Positions 43,640 through 53,248 of a DNA stretch of 64,000 nt are shown one piece after another. The notes below the pieces were generated by a model. The model had not been told where the DNA came from. It was given only the letters and a program-made list of their open reading frames with translations, and ran no database searches. The number at the start of each line of letters is the position of its first letter. Position 1 is the first letter of the stretch. The stretch is from a virus: the IMG/VR virus record IMGVR_UViG_3300025317_000002, positions 1-64,000 of that record. One strand, 5' to 3'. The position numbers were made by a program, and so were the translations under genes.

Positions 43640-45742
43640 ATGGCTATTAACTTAGACAGGTTCCATCAACTTGCACATCGTTTTACCAATGCCTTTGGGA
43701 GCGATGCACTCTTCATCTGCGATCTCATGGTTCAAGTTGTTGACCCTCTTCTAGATGGAAGAGATTACCTGATAAGGCCACTTGCCACATCCATCACAAA
43801 TGTCGCAAACATGTGGGACGGAAATGAAGGCACCTATGCCACATTTACAGATGGGGGAATGTTTGCTCGTCTTTTCAAGCGAATTCTTCTCATAGATGGG
43901 GTGGGCCTAGCCAAAACGGGAGGAACTCCTTATTTCAATGCAAATTACTCTCTCTATTACCTAAACCCTCAAAGCAATGGCGATCCAGACGTAGAAGCCA
44001 ACTGGGTTTTGATTAGTATTTCTCCTGGAAATATTTCAACTTCAGGAGGAGTTTATCATTCATTTGGACCCTTTTTCACCAGAGGAATCAGATTAAAGAG
44101 AACAGGAGGCATCTCTGGCACAAATGACGGTGTTGGGGAATTTCATATCTATAATTCTTCCCTTGGCCCAGGAGGATTCGTCTCTATAGGAAATGCAGAG
44201 AATAGTGCCGACAGCGACTTTGAGGCAGATCTCTATCTCCCTGCCCCTAATGCAACTATGATGACAAACGCCCCTCCCCTCTCTAACTCTCTGGCAGAAT
44301 CCTATATGGATCTTGGAGCAGAAACCCGAGTTCAGGAGCTAAGAGCCTATTATGAATCTCCATCGAATACGATCCTCTCTGCCCACGTTCGAGCAACCGC
44401 AAGTGACCCTTGGGCAGCCCTTACCTTCTCAGACCATCTTATACAGGTCAATGCAGACATTCAAGGACTCACAAGTTTTTCTCTGAATAACGTTGTTCCG
44501 GATTCCAGCAATTGTATTCAGCTTACTGCGGGACAAGTTGCCCTTATTCCCATTCTCAATCCAGAAGCAAGCAGCACATTCTCTTTGATTTCTGGAAGAC
44601 ATACTATTCCAGGTCAACTAACAAAGATAGAACTCTGTCTTTATGCAAATTTCGTCGGAGCCCAAGGAAGAGCATCTACACAAATTTACGTCGTTCGGAG
44701 ATCTGTTGATGGAAAATATTATCGAATTACTCAAGGAAACAATCTACCCCTTGCTACAATCGGAGTAGCAAATAATGTTGACGCTTTTGATCTATATACC
44801 TTTGCTACAACCGGCTCGGGCTCATTGGGATCTAAGTATGTGTTTGCTACCAATGGAACTGTAATTACAGGTGTGAGACCAACAGATTATATTGCAATCT
44901 ATAATCATGCAACTTATGATGGAAACTCCGGACAACCTTTAAGTATTGCAGTTCCTTCCGCAGCAGGGAAATCATTTGTTGCAATTGGGACATGGAGCGT
45001 TCATGATACTCGTGTAGCTCCGAGTGGGCTAACAGCAGAAGACGCAACCGCCAACCCCCAAATCAAGATCTATGGAATTTCTTACAGAAAGGCAACTCTC
45101 TCGGCCAAAAATATTCGCTACCTCAAGATTTCTCACGGACAGCTTCAAAATGGTGAATACCAAGGGCTCTATGCGATCAAGCCTATGAACAAGGACTCAA
45201 CCACCTCACCAGATGCCTCCGGCAATCCTGACCTCATCGATTACTTCACAAGTGCGGATGTGGAGATTACAAGCCCCCTTGTCGTCCCAGTATCCAATTT
45301 TGGAGATGGCTCTCCCGTTGAGATCAAGGTCAAAAACCAAGGCACGATCAGTAAAACTGGTATTGTCGTTTCCATTGACCCAGATGGTACAGAGGGCTCT
45401 TTCTACTCCAAGATTGCCACCCAAGATGTTACAGGTCCTTACATTGGGCATTGTAAGAATAATGGATTCACATCTTGCACAAAGGGAAATACAAATTTCC
45501 AGAAGGTCATGGATATGAGCAAGGGAATTGTTGGATGTAGCAGATTCTGCACACAACAAAACGGTGGAGGAACTGGGGGATTTGAGGTCGATACTTCTTC
45601 TCCCACTTCTATGAGCCCAGTCACACAAGGAAACACAAAATCGATCTGGGTAAGATCTCATATCCCGAACAATGGCTCCAGTCTTGGGGGAACCAGAAAG
45701 GCCAAAATCAGAACGTCTTGGATATCGAGTTCCTTGGATTAA
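43640..45742 (+). CDS. Large baseplate-region structural protein
   Basis: 700 residues with a strong AGGAGG site. Strand-rich with many Ser, Gly and Asn residues. Discoidin-like stretches are visible at about 45-180 (VANMWDGNEGTYATFTDGGM, then FGPFFTRGIRLKRTGG) and a Cys cluster near the C-terminus (HCKNNGFTSCTKG, GCSRFC). It could form the outer wedge (gp7/gp10 position) or hold fibres. No specific family is assigned. Confidence 0.55.
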   Translation: MAINLDRFHQLAHRFTNAFGSDALFICDLMVQVVDPLLDGRDYLIRPLATSITNVANMWDGNEGTYATFTDGGMFARLFKRILLIDGVGLAKTGGTPYFNANYSLYYLNPQSNGDPDVEANWVLISISPGNISTSGGVYHSFGPFFTRGIRLKRTGGISGTNDGVGEFHIYNSSLGPGGFVSIGNAENSADSDFEADLYLPAPNATMMTNAPPLSNSLAESYMDLGAETRVQELRAYYESPSNTILSAHVRATASDPWAALTFSDHLIQVNADIQGLTSFSLNNVVPDSSNCIQLTAGQVALIPILNPEASSTFSLISGRHTIPGQLTKIELCLYANFVGAQGRASTQIYVVRRSVDGKYYRITQGNNLPLATIGVANNVDAFDLYTFATTGSGSLGSKYVFATNGTVITGVRPTDYIAIYNHATYDGNSGQPLSIAVPSAAGKSFVAIGTWSVHDTRVAPSGLTAEDATANPQIKIYGISYRKATLSAKNIRYLKISHGQLQNGEYQGLYAIKPMNKDSTTSPDASGNPDLIDYFTSADVEITSPLVVPVSNFGDGSPVEIKVKNQGTISKTGIVVSIDPDGTEGSFYSKIATQDVTGPYIGHCKNNGFTSCTKGNTNFQKVMDMSKGIVGCSRFCTQQNGGGTGGFEVDTSSPTSMSPVTQGNTKSIWVRSHIPNNGSSLGGTRKAKIRTSWISSSLD

Positions 45743-45756
45743 GATAGAAAGCAAGG

Positions 45757-46317
45757 ATGTCAATTCAAACGACAGACTATGTCGAATATGGGTTCTCGAT
45801 TGTTGAGACGCAGGATGTTCTCAACGCTGAGTTTTCTTGTGTTGAAACAGGAGATGCCCAAGAATTCATATTCTCTGGAATTGAGACTGCGGATGTTTTG
45901 GACCTTACCTTCTTTGGGGCCGAGACGACAGATGTTCTGGAAGCATCCTTGGGTTGTTCGGAGGATATTGAGCCTCCCTTGGTTTTAAATGAAATTCCAC
46001 TTCGAGGCTCAATCAACAATTCTCCAACAACAAACATTGCGCTTTCCATTAGGGACCTTGGAGATTGTCCTACTGGGGTAAACATCAAAACTGTCAAAAT
46101 CTATGTCAATGACCTCTTGGCTTTTGATGGAACCGTCTCAGATGTTACGGAAGGCACCGTGTCTAGCTGGGTGAAGGGAATTCAAAGCGGCTTCGATGGC
46201 CCAGCCAAGGATGCCTATGCAGATGGAAATGGAATTCGGGTTGTGCTCGACCCTCTTGGACCATTTCCTCCTGCCAGTATCGTCACAGTTAGAGTTATTG
46301 CCTCAGATAAGGGATAA
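45757..46317 (+). CDS. Structural protein with N-terminal ET-DVL repeats
   Basis: 186 residues. The first 70 residues hold four copies of a 15-residue unit (VETQDVLNAEFSCVE, IETADVLDLTFFG, AETTDVLEASL), probably a short stacked beta structure. Residues 80-186 read as an Ig-like domain (IPLRGSINNSPTTNIALSIR, then VSDVTEGTVSSW). Likely virion surface or wedge-associated. Confidence 0.55.
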   Translation: MSIQTTDYVEYGFSIVETQDVLNAEFSCVETGDAQEFIFSGIETADVLDLTFFGAETTDVLEASLGCSEDIEPPLVLNEIPLRGSINNSPTTNIALSIRDLGDCPTGVNIKTVKIYVNDLLAFDGTVSDVTEGTVSSWVKGIQSGFDGPAKDAYADGNGIRVVLDPLGPFPPASIVTVRVIASDKG

Positions 46318-46319
46318 CA

Positions 46320-46433
46320 TTGGAAGAAACAAACTCATTTGAGCTTACAGTTGAAGAATTTCTGAAAGGGTTTTATTAGAGAATTTCCCGAAGACATCTC
46401 ATCGAAGACTTAAAGAGGCTTTTGGAAGAATAG
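46320..46433 (+). pseudogene. Micro-ORF with in-frame amber codon and tag-like helix
   Basis: A frame starting at TTG 46320 with AAGGG upstream reads LEETNSFELTVEEFLKGFY, then TAG (46377-46379), then RISRRHLIEDLKRLLEE and TAG (46431-46433). Read through, it forms a helical segment similar to the recurring tag (FLKG, then S-x-x-x-L-I-x-D-L). It fills the whole gap between two structural genes. It could be a decayed tagged gene or amber-suppressed; chance cannot be excluded at this length. Confidence 0.3.
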
Positions 46434-46442
46434 AGAACCATA

Positions 46443-47282
46443 ATGGCTGTGAACATCCTTGACTACGTATACCAATTTTCCATTATTGGAGTTCCTGAAG
46501 AGGAAAATGTTGACGATTGTCCAAAGGGTGCTTTCGGAGATTGTGGCGAAATCGACTACCCAGGAAGACTTCTTTACGACCTCTATCCCCAACTCTACAA
46601 AGATGCAGATGAAAAGGAAGGTTCCCCTCTTCGCGCTCTCTTGGATGCAATTGACTATGCTTTCGCCCTGGCTTACAAATCCGTAGCAGCTTTTACCTGC
46701 ATCATTGATCCTGACGCTGCCCCCGCTCAGTTTCTGGAGCACTTTCTATTATCTCTAGGAGATCCGTTCGGATATGTTACCCAAAGTGCAGATTGCACCA
46801 GAAAGAGGAAGATTGTCAAATCCCTCACTAGACTCTACAAGTATAAGGGCACAGTTCAAGGAGTAGAATATGCCCTGAATCTTCTTCTTGGGCTCAGAGC
46901 CAAAGTCAAATCATTCTGGAGGGACTGCTGGAAGGTAGGAGAAACAGAAATGGGAAACGAAGACTTTGTTCTAGCTCCGGCTTCAACTACATGGCTCCTT
47001 GGAAGAGGGAAACTTGGCACAACTACTAAACTTAGAAGCAGAATTGCTAGAAAGTTTATCTACACCGCCCAGATCTTTGTAGATGCAACCAAGAATAATG
47101 AGACAGATGGCTATATAAGGAAGATCATCGAATTCATGCTTCCTGCAGACGACAGATATCTCCTCACATATTCTCTAGGTTCAGTTTCACCTGGAATTGA
47201 GACATTTGAGGATTACTATGAGCTTCAGGTTGTGCCAGAGACGCTGCTTAGCGCAACCGAAACTTACGCGAATTATACCTAA
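46443..47282 (+). CDS. Baseplate tail protein gpI-like (wedge, gp7 region)
   Basis: 279 residues. RLLYDLYPQLYKDADEKEGS, a helix pair, then DPDAAPAQFLEHFLLSLGDP and the signature KIVKSLTRLYKYKGTVQGVE YAL-type segment are typical of P2 gpI-family tail proteins found after gpJ/gp6. It forms the wedge with gp6 and gp25. The stop overlaps the next start as TAATG. Confidence 0.75.
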   Translation: MAVNILDYVYQFSIIGVPEEENVDDCPKGAFGDCGEIDYPGRLLYDLYPQLYKDADEKEGSPLRALLDAIDYAFALAYKSVAAFTCIIDPDAAPAQFLEHFLLSLGDPFGYVTQSADCTRKRKIVKSLTRLYKYKGTVQGVEYALNLLLGLRAKVKSFWRDCWKVGETEMGNEDFVLAPASTTWLLGRGKLGTTTKLRSRIARKFIYTAQIFVDATKNNETDGYIRKIIEFMLPADDRYLLTYSLGSVSPGIETFEDYYELQVVPETLLSATETYANYT

Positions 47283-48262
47283 TGGCAAACACATATTGGC
47301 ATGGCGCAAAAACTTCATTTGTAGGAGTAGTTCCAAAGACTACCACCCTCCAATTCCTTCATCGAGAATTCACTGCTGAGCTATCTCTTGCTTTAGCTGC
47401 AGGAACCGAGCTTGGAATTGGAAAGTATCGTTACAAGATCTCTTATGCCAATTCCCTTGGAGAATCGAAACCGAGCTTTGCTTCTACCGAGCTTAAGACC
47501 AAGACCAAGCAACAACGAATTTCGATTTCCAATATTCCGCTCGGCCCAAGCGGCACACAATCCAGGAAGCTCTACCGCACGGAAGTGGATGGGAAAGTTT
47601 ACAAGTATTTAGCTACAATCGGAGACAATACCACTACCACTTATTCAGATCAAACAGCAGACTCCACACTTGGTGGAAACCTGTCTGACCCTATTCCTGG
47701 TGAGAATCGGGCAATAGAAGTTAGACATGGACTAGGCGCAAACATTATCATTTCCTACAGGAAAAACGAATATTTACGTACCTGGCAGTTAAGCAGCAAG
47801 ATATTTGTCTCCGCTTGGATAAAGGATTTGGAAGGTGCTGGGCTCTATCTTTGCATCCAAGGAGGAGGAGCGGACAGCCCTCTTCCAGGATACCCGTCTT
47901 ACTACATTATTCGAGAAGCCTCTGATTGGAAGCTCAAGAAGGGAAACTTTCCAGCTTACACTCCAGCAGCGACAACACTTCTTAGCTTGGTACCTTCTTT
48001 ATCTCTAACAGATGGCTATTACAATTTTGGGCTGGCAGTTGAGACAAGAAATTCCACGGTATTTCTAGCTCTCTACGAAACGAAGATTCTAACACCAGAG
48101 TCTTTCTATGACTACAAGGAGATGCCAGATATGCGCTATGAGGATGCAAGTTCCCCTTACCTTTCTTCCGTAGGAGCAGGAATTGTGTCTTACAGCGCAT
48201 CGGGAAACGTCAGTCACATATTCGACCACATTCTCCACACGGAGAATTTTGAGATAAGGTAA
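47282..48262 (+). CDS. FN3-like domain protein with lectin-like C-terminus
   Basis: 326 residues. Residues about 36-140 are the shared FN3-like domain (YRYKISYANSLGESKPSFAS, GPSGTQSRKLYRT, YKYLATIGDNTTTTYSD). The C-terminal 180 residues look like a jelly-roll or sugar-binding fold (GLYLCIQGGGADSPLPGYPS, YYNFGLAVETRNSTVFLALY). It immediately follows gpI, the usual place for receptor-binding proteins. Confidence 0.6.
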   Translation: MANTYWHGAKTSFVGVVPKTTTLQFLHREFTAELSLALAAGTELGIGKYRYKISYANSLGESKPSFASTELKTKTKQQRISISNIPLGPSGTQSRKLYRTEVDGKVYKYLATIGDNTTTTYSDQTADSTLGGNLSDPIPGENRAIEVRHGLGANIIISYRKNEYLRTWQLSSKIFVSAWIKDLEGAGLYLCIQGGGADSPLPGYPSYYIIREASDWKLKKGNFPAYTPAATTLLSLVPSLSLTDGYYNFGLAVETRNSTVFLALYETKILTPESFYDYKEMPDMRYEDASSPYLSSVGAGIVSYSASGNVSHIFDHILHTENFEIR

Positions 48263-48266
48263 TTAA

Positions 48267-48923
48267 ATGGCTCTCGTTGATCTTATAGAACTTTCCTCTG
48301 GTTCAACTCGGGCAATCGAGGCAGGAGTTGGCCCAGGAGGTATCGATGTAATCAAATGGACTCATGAGCCAACGAGCCCTGAAGGAGGAGGCAGAGCCCT
48401 TGTGGTTCGAAAATCGACTTCTCTTGTTTCCTGGGAAAATATGACAAGTGGCCTTATTGGGTCCTGGATTCAAGACACAAATGGAGGAGGACTTATAGGG
48501 AGACTCCTCCCAGTTTCCATCTCCGCTCAGGGCTACTACCTCCTTCGCTCAGATGATCTCGCAATCAAGGGGGACAAATCTTACAGGTGGGGTTTGGTTC
48601 GAGGTTACCCAAAGCGAGACGTCTCTTCAGAGAAAGTTCTAGCGGTCTTTGATACAATTCCTACTTTGGCAGTAGAAGGCTATGTAAACTTAGGGCTAGA
48701 AATCTGGAATGATACTTATCTGAGAGTAAATATCACCGTCAAGCAAACGAACGTAACTAACCCCATATATAGTGACTATAGGAACGTGATCTGTGAGTTC
48801 CAGGATATAGAAGGGGTTAGGCTTACCCGAGGGGGAGTCTGGGGAATCTTGGGAGTATCTTCCTCCACCTCTGCTCAAACTACAACAAGACATGGAAACA
48901 CCGTTTGGTTTCTGTCAAGCTGA
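48267..48923 (+). CDS. Fibre-region beta protein
   Basis: 218 residues with AAGG upstream. The layout resembles the C-terminal half of the preceding gene (GLIGSWIQDTNGGGLIGRLL, then GYVNLGLEIWNDTYLRVNIT), suggesting a second jelly-roll subunit without the FN3 part. Possibly a partner receptor-binding protein. Confidence 0.5.
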   Translation: MALVDLIELSSGSTRAIEAGVGPGGIDVIKWTHEPTSPEGGGRALVVRKSTSLVSWENMTSGLIGSWIQDTNGGGLIGRLLPVSISAQGYYLLRSDDLAIKGDKSYRWGLVRGYPKRDVSSEKVLAVFDTIPTLAVEGYVNLGLEIWNDTYLRVNITVKQTNVTNPIYSDYRNVICEFQDIEGVRLTRGGVWGILGVSSSTSAQTTTRHGNTVWFLSS

Positions 48924-48932
48924 GAGTCCACC

Positions 48933-50606
48933 ATGCAAAGACAAAAATACTACCACGATCTCGAAGTCGATGAATTTATCTTAAACGAGTTTCAGGACAA
49001 CATCGAGAAAACCACCCACGATAGGACCAAGTATTTAACGGGCTTTGGTCTTGTAGTAAAGAGCGCCACTTCTGAAGTTCTTCCTTATGCGGATACCCCT
49101 CCTGATTTCGGGGTGAAAATTCCCGCTCTTCAGGGATGCGACATCTTAGGTAGACTCACCCAGCTTGGTGCTATCTCCGATCTTTCTCTCGCTAAAGTAG
49201 GCTTTACTGAAATTGGAGCCTTCGTGGGAATCGGAACAGGGACTACTGTTACCTTCCCGGAGACCGGAAAAACCAAGTGGCTAACTATTCTCATTCACTA
49301 CACTACAAAAGAATCTGACAAGAAGTATGATGGATTTGGTCAACCAGTCTACTTCAAGCAAGAAGAGTCTTTTCGTTTCGAGATTCGAGAAGGTGCCAGC
49401 GCTGCAAATGATGTAAACGGAGCATCCCAAGCCGTAAGACCCACTCTAAATACTTCTACGGAAACTGGACTTTTCTTGGCAGATGTTCTCATGGTTCCTG
49501 GAGAATCGACGATCACGAATACCAGAATTGACGTAACAAGGCAGAGCTACCTATATCGTCAAAGTGCCCTTTCGCTTGAGCATAGCCCAACTGGAATCCA
49601 TGACGATGCGAAGCTCGGGCAGAGATTCTTGAGGCTCGCAGGGACACTCACTGGTTACCCTGTGACTGGAAACGTCGAGATCTCTTCCGGTATTACATTC
49701 GACGGCTACGACATTTCGAATTTGACCAAGGAGCATAATGCAGACGGCACGCACAAAGGTAGCATCACCTTTGCTAAGAACACTCATGATGGAATCGATG
49801 GAGGACCTAAACTTCTTCAGGCCAACACGCACGAAGATCCAGACACAAATACCACAGGAGCTATCCATCATACAATTGGGCCACTCTCTTCTCAGGTCTG
49901 CTCCGGAGATGGCACCTACAACAACGTTTTCAAGCTCGATCGAGATGGCTCTAGCGCAACTGCTCCTGATCAATACGTAGAATTTCGCTCCGGGGGCCAA
50001 ACATGGGGCCACCATCTGTGGTATCGAAGCGCATCCGGTGTGCTCTACGTCAAGGATAGGGATAGTGGGAACGAGCCCTGGAGACTTGGAAGGTGGAGAG
50101 AAGGGGAGCGGCTCTATATTGTTCCTCTTACTTCTGTAATCAAGAACGTAAATTCCACAGCGGATTTTACTTACATTGAGGGAGGGGGAATAGGTGCAAC
50201 AGGCTCCGGAACTGGATTTGCTAATCCACAAGGAGGAATTGGACCATTTTTCTTCCCAGATGGCTTTAAGCTTGTTTCTGTTTCCATCCAAACCAGAATT
50301 GTAGAAGATGGTGCAGGTGGCCCTGGAACTCCAACAGCTAGATTTATCATGCAAAGGCATACCAAGACAAATGATGTTACCACATGGGGAGTGACAACCA
50401 TCTTGGATGTTTCTCATACCATCACTCAAAATACGAGCGGAGCGGTAAGATATTCCCTCTTGACTGGAGAAGAGTTAGTAGATAATTTCAACAAGCAATA
50501 TTCCATGAAAATTGAAATATCAGGACTTAGTATAGTTAGTAGTGACTTAGTTCAGATCATGATCATTGCACTTGGTGTCATTCCCAATTCCTCTTCCACC
50601 GTTTAA
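48933..50606 (+). CDS. Tail fibre-like protein, paralogue 1
   Basis: 557 residues. The N-terminus (QKYYHDLEVDEFILNEFQDN) then LTGFGLVVKSATSEVLPYAD is shared in pattern with the next gene and probably anchors it to the baseplate. The centre has HH-rich, DG-rich segments (HEDPDTNTTGAIHHTIGPLS) typical of fibre shafts. The C-terminus is a beta domain (GPFFFPDGFKLVSVSIQTRI). Host recognition is inferred. Confidence 0.6.
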   Translation: MQRQKYYHDLEVDEFILNEFQDNIEKTTHDRTKYLTGFGLVVKSATSEVLPYADTPPDFGVKIPALQGCDILGRLTQLGAISDLSLAKVGFTEIGAFVGIGTGTTVTFPETGKTKWLTILIHYTTKESDKKYDGFGQPVYFKQEESFRFEIREGASAANDVNGASQAVRPTLNTSTETGLFLADVLMVPGESTITNTRIDVTRQSYLYRQSALSLEHSPTGIHDDAKLGQRFLRLAGTLTGYPVTGNVEISSGITFDGYDISNLTKEHNADGTHKGSITFAKNTHDGIDGGPKLLQANTHEDPDTNTTGAIHHTIGPLSSQVCSGDGTYNNVFKLDRDGSSATAPDQYVEFRSGGQTWGHHLWYRSASGVLYVKDRDSGNEPWRLGRWREGERLYIVPLTSVIKNVNSTADFTYIEGGGIGATGSGTGFANPQGGIGPFFFPDGFKLVSVSIQTRIVEDGAGGPGTPTARFIMQRHTKTNDVTTWGVTTILDVSHTITQNTSGAVRYSLLTGEELVDNFNKQYSMKIEISGLSIVSSDLVQIMIIALGVIPNSSSTV

Positions 50607-50616
50607 GGATTAAGCC

Positions 50617-52104
50617 ATGAATAGGCAACAATATTATCTTGACAGGAAACCCTCCCCTGAAGATCTCAAGGAACTTCAGACTTATACTGAAAATGCTATG
50701 AACCAGCGTGCGGCTGACATCTCAGGCTACGGTCTCAGGGTAAAGAGCGTTGTCTCAGAAGTTGCACCGGAGGGCAACCCAGATACAACTATGAGCATAA
50801 AGTTCGCCACCCAAGGCGAAGTAGTTGCTCTTGATTATCAGGGAAGACGGATCACCATCCCAGCTCTTGCCACAATCTCCATCGCCAAGCCAGGTAGTAC
50901 TCCTACTGGACAGCTCAATGCCTCCGTCACCACAGCCGGGGTTGGAGACATCACAATTCCTCTTACTGGCCTCTACAAGTATATTACGGTTCTTATGCAC
51001 TATGATACTTTGGGGACCGGGACGAAGAAGGATAAAGACGGAGTGGATGTGAACTTCAATTTGCTGGAGTCCTTCTACTTCGAGATCAGAGAAGGTGCAG
51101 AGGGAGCTTCGCCCAGCCCAGTTATCTATGATCCTAAGGTGGATGGCATTCTTCTTGGAGATGTTCTCATTGGAAACAGTACTCTAGGATCTCCTCAGCA
51201 AATCACAACTTCTATGATCTCAACCTCCAGGCAAAAGCACATCTACCCTGCCAACACTTATCCTATAGGCCACAATCCAGATGGCTCACACAAGGACCCC
51301 TTCAACATTTCTTATTCCACGAATACACATAAAGGAGGAATAACAGGTCCCATACTTGATCAAGTCGATACTCATCAGAATGCAGATACCAACACAAGCG
51401 CGTCTTCCATTCATCACACTATTGGGCCTTCTTCCACCCAAGCATGCTCTGGAGCCGGTACACACGCCCAAACATTCAGCACGGACCTTATTGGTACATC
51501 AGAGCCAGGTCCAGATCAGTTTCTTCGAGCAAGAAAGGGCTACAACAGCCTAACAGAGATTCCAACGTGGTCCTATATTCAGTTTGAAGGGACTACCGGT
51601 TACTGGAAGGTTCTGGAAAATTCTCTATCGTGGAGACTGGGAAAATGGAAAGATGGAGTGAGGAGCTATACGGTCCCTCTTGTTTCAGGAAAAACTAGAC
51701 TAGCACCAGGTAGTCCTATCTTTATCTCAGCAGCGGGAGGAAGGCTCCAAGCCCAATCAAGCTTTGGGGCATCTCCTTATGATCCTCAAGAGATCATAGG
51801 GCCCCTATTCTTTCCAGATGGATTCAAGCTTGCGACCTTGGATATGAATGTGACGATTGTTGGGTCTGGAACGGCAACAGCGAAGCTCATGAGGACGGCT
51901 AAATCTGATTTTACTTCCACTCAGATTGGAATCTGTACGGCCAGTGCTTCAGGAAATGCAGCTCAGGACGATTTTGCGGACCACACGGTTGATAACGTAA
52001 CTTACCTCTATTCTATCGATGTGCTTACCACTAATAATAACGGTACGATCACTTTCAACTGGGTTTCTATCGGAATTGAAGCCAACTCGAGCAGCACGAT
52101 CTGA
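50617..52104 (+). CDS. Tail fibre-like protein, paralogue 2
   Basis: 495 residues. It corresponds to the preceding gene from end to end: QQYYLDRKPSPEDLKELQTY, ISGYGLRVKSVVSEVAP, a central SSIHHTIGPSSTQACSGAGT and a C-terminal GPLFFPDGFKLATLDMNVTI. Middle regions differ, as expected for duplicated and diversifying receptor proteins. It is the last plus-strand gene; its stop abuts the end of the convergent minus-strand gene with no visible terminator. Confidence 0.6.
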   Translation: MNRQQYYLDRKPSPEDLKELQTYTENAMNQRAADISGYGLRVKSVVSEVAPEGNPDTTMSIKFATQGEVVALDYQGRRITIPALATISIAKPGSTPTGQLNASVTTAGVGDITIPLTGLYKYITVLMHYDTLGTGTKKDKDGVDVNFNLLESFYFEIREGAEGASPSPVIYDPKVDGILLGDVLIGNSTLGSPQQITTSMISTSRQKHIYPANTYPIGHNPDGSHKDPFNISYSTNTHKGGITGPILDQVDTHQNADTNTSASSIHHTIGPSSTQACSGAGTHAQTFSTDLIGTSEPGPDQFLRARKGYNSLTEIPTWSYIQFEGTTGYWKVLENSLSWRLGKWKDGVRSYTVPLVSGKTRLAPGSPIFISAAGGRLQAQSSFGASPYDPQEIIGPLFFPDGFKLATLDMNVTIVGSGTATAKLMRTAKSDFTSTQIGICTASASGNAAQDDFADHTVDNVTYLYSIDVLTTNNNGTITFNWVSIGIEANSSSTI

Positions 52105-52341
52105 TCATTTCTCAATCCAATGGCATGTCTTGTAAATGCTTCTTCTTAGTTTTCCATCCTTATCGATCTTTCTTACCACCACAAAAGGAACCCCTCGTTC
52201 GAAGAAATGCTGTGCCCAGTTTCGGATGATCCATTCTTCGTTGGCATCGCAATCCTGAATGAGTCGATTCTGATCCCACATTCTCACTTCGTTTATTGTA
52301 TTATGGCAATTGATGTCCTTCGCATCGATTTCTTCATACAT
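52105..52341 (-). CDS. Small protein of unknown function
   Basis: 78 residues on the minus strand, overlapping the kinase gene end by 8 bases. Acidic N-terminus and a mixed fold (IIRNWAQHFFERGVPFVVVR, then KIDKDGKLRRSIYKTC). No known family is recognised. Its end is immediately adjacent to the last plus-strand gene. Confidence 0.5.
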   Translation of the reverse strand: MYEEIDAKDINCHNTINEVRMWDQNRLIQDCDANEEWIIRNWAQHFFERGVPFVVVRKIDKDGKLRRSIYKTCHWIEK

Positions 52342-53227
52342 GGTGGAACAACCTCCATTCTTGCACAGCCGAAAGCATTTCTCTCACGGACTTGATTCCC
52401 ACTCCTTTTACTTTTAGAAGCTCATCTCGAGAGAATTTGCTTAACTCTTCCCAGGATTTGATTTTAGCATTCTGAAGAAAAGCACAAGTTCGTGTGCTCC
52501 AATAACTCCAGTTTGCTACATCAGGTTTAGCATTCTCTTTGAGCGATTTCAAGGCAACGTCTTTGAATTTCGTATGATGTCCCCAATCATCCTTACGAGA
52601 AATTTTCTCTTCAATTATAGAAAGAATCTTGCCAAGATCAGACTCCTCATTCCAATCTACCTTCACGAGCTCCGTGACTGAGCCCATATAGCTTACGTAG
52701 CCTTGATAGGCATCTTCCAATCCCTGAAGGTAATCCAGAGTCAATCCAGCTTCCATGCTCCGCCCTCGCTTTCTGGCCCTGGCCAGAGCAACTTCTGGCC
52801 TCACATCCAGATAGATGACAAGATCAGGAAGTGCGACCTTATCTCGAAGCAAAGTCAGAACCTGCTGATAGATTTCCATGTCGGAATCAGAGATATGCCC
52901 ATCCCTCGCAAGGAGGAGCGAGAAACAGAAGTCTTCACAAGGGGTTCTATCCACAATAATTCCTGGATGGTAGAGCTTCATGGTTCGAGCAATGTTGCTT
53001 AGCTCAAATCTGGCAGCTAGAAAAGCCATCTGAAGAATGAAGGCGCTTCTGGTCTTGGTGCAGGTTCCAGCTTGGAGATCCTGGTAAAATTCCTCCAGGT
53101 GTGGCCGAAGCGCATCTACCGGCTCAGGAAGCATAGGCCAGCCAAGGTGCCTTTGAAGCTCCTCACAGAGGCTCGATTTTCCCGAACCCAAAAGGCCAGC
53201 AATTCCGACATAGAGCCCTTCAGACAT
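52334..53227 (-). CDS. Deoxynucleoside kinase with C-terminal alpha-CTD-like domain
   Basis: 297 residues. Residues 5-200 are a deoxynucleoside kinase: Walker A GLLGSGKSSL at 11-20, the EPVD motif at 35-38, DRTPCEDF near 93, and a LID region RARKRGRSME near 150. It phosphorylates deoxynucleosides for dNTP supply. Residues about 245-292 (TRTCAFLQNAKIKSWEELSK, then DELLKVKGVGIKSVREML) read like the helix-hairpin-helix fold of the RNA polymerase alpha C-terminal domain. That extra domain is unusual for a kinase; it could bind DNA or a polymerase partner. Confidence 0.8.
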   Translation of the reverse strand: MSEGLYVGIAGLLGSGKSSLCEELQRHLGWPMLPEPVDALRPHLEEFYQDLQAGTCTKTRSAFILQMAFLAARFELSNIARTMKLYHPGIIVDRTPCEDFCFSLLLARDGHISDSDMEIYQQVLTLLRDKVALPDLVIYLDVRPEVALARARKRGRSMEAGLTLDYLQGLEDAYQGYVSYMGSVTELVKVDWNEESDLGKILSIIEEKISRKDDWGHHTKFKDVALKSLKENAKPDVANWSYWSTRTCAFLQNAKIKSWEELSKFSRDELLKVKGVGIKSVREMLSAVQEWRLFHHV

Positions 53228-53248
53228 ATCTATTTCCCCCTCAATAAA

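Noticed and set aside
3364-46433. General reassignment of TAG as a sense codon
   Set aside because: Many clear genes in the window end with TAG directly before the next start (for example at 5266, 9828, 14246, 23730 and 43630), and reading through would enter neighbouring genes in a wrong frame.
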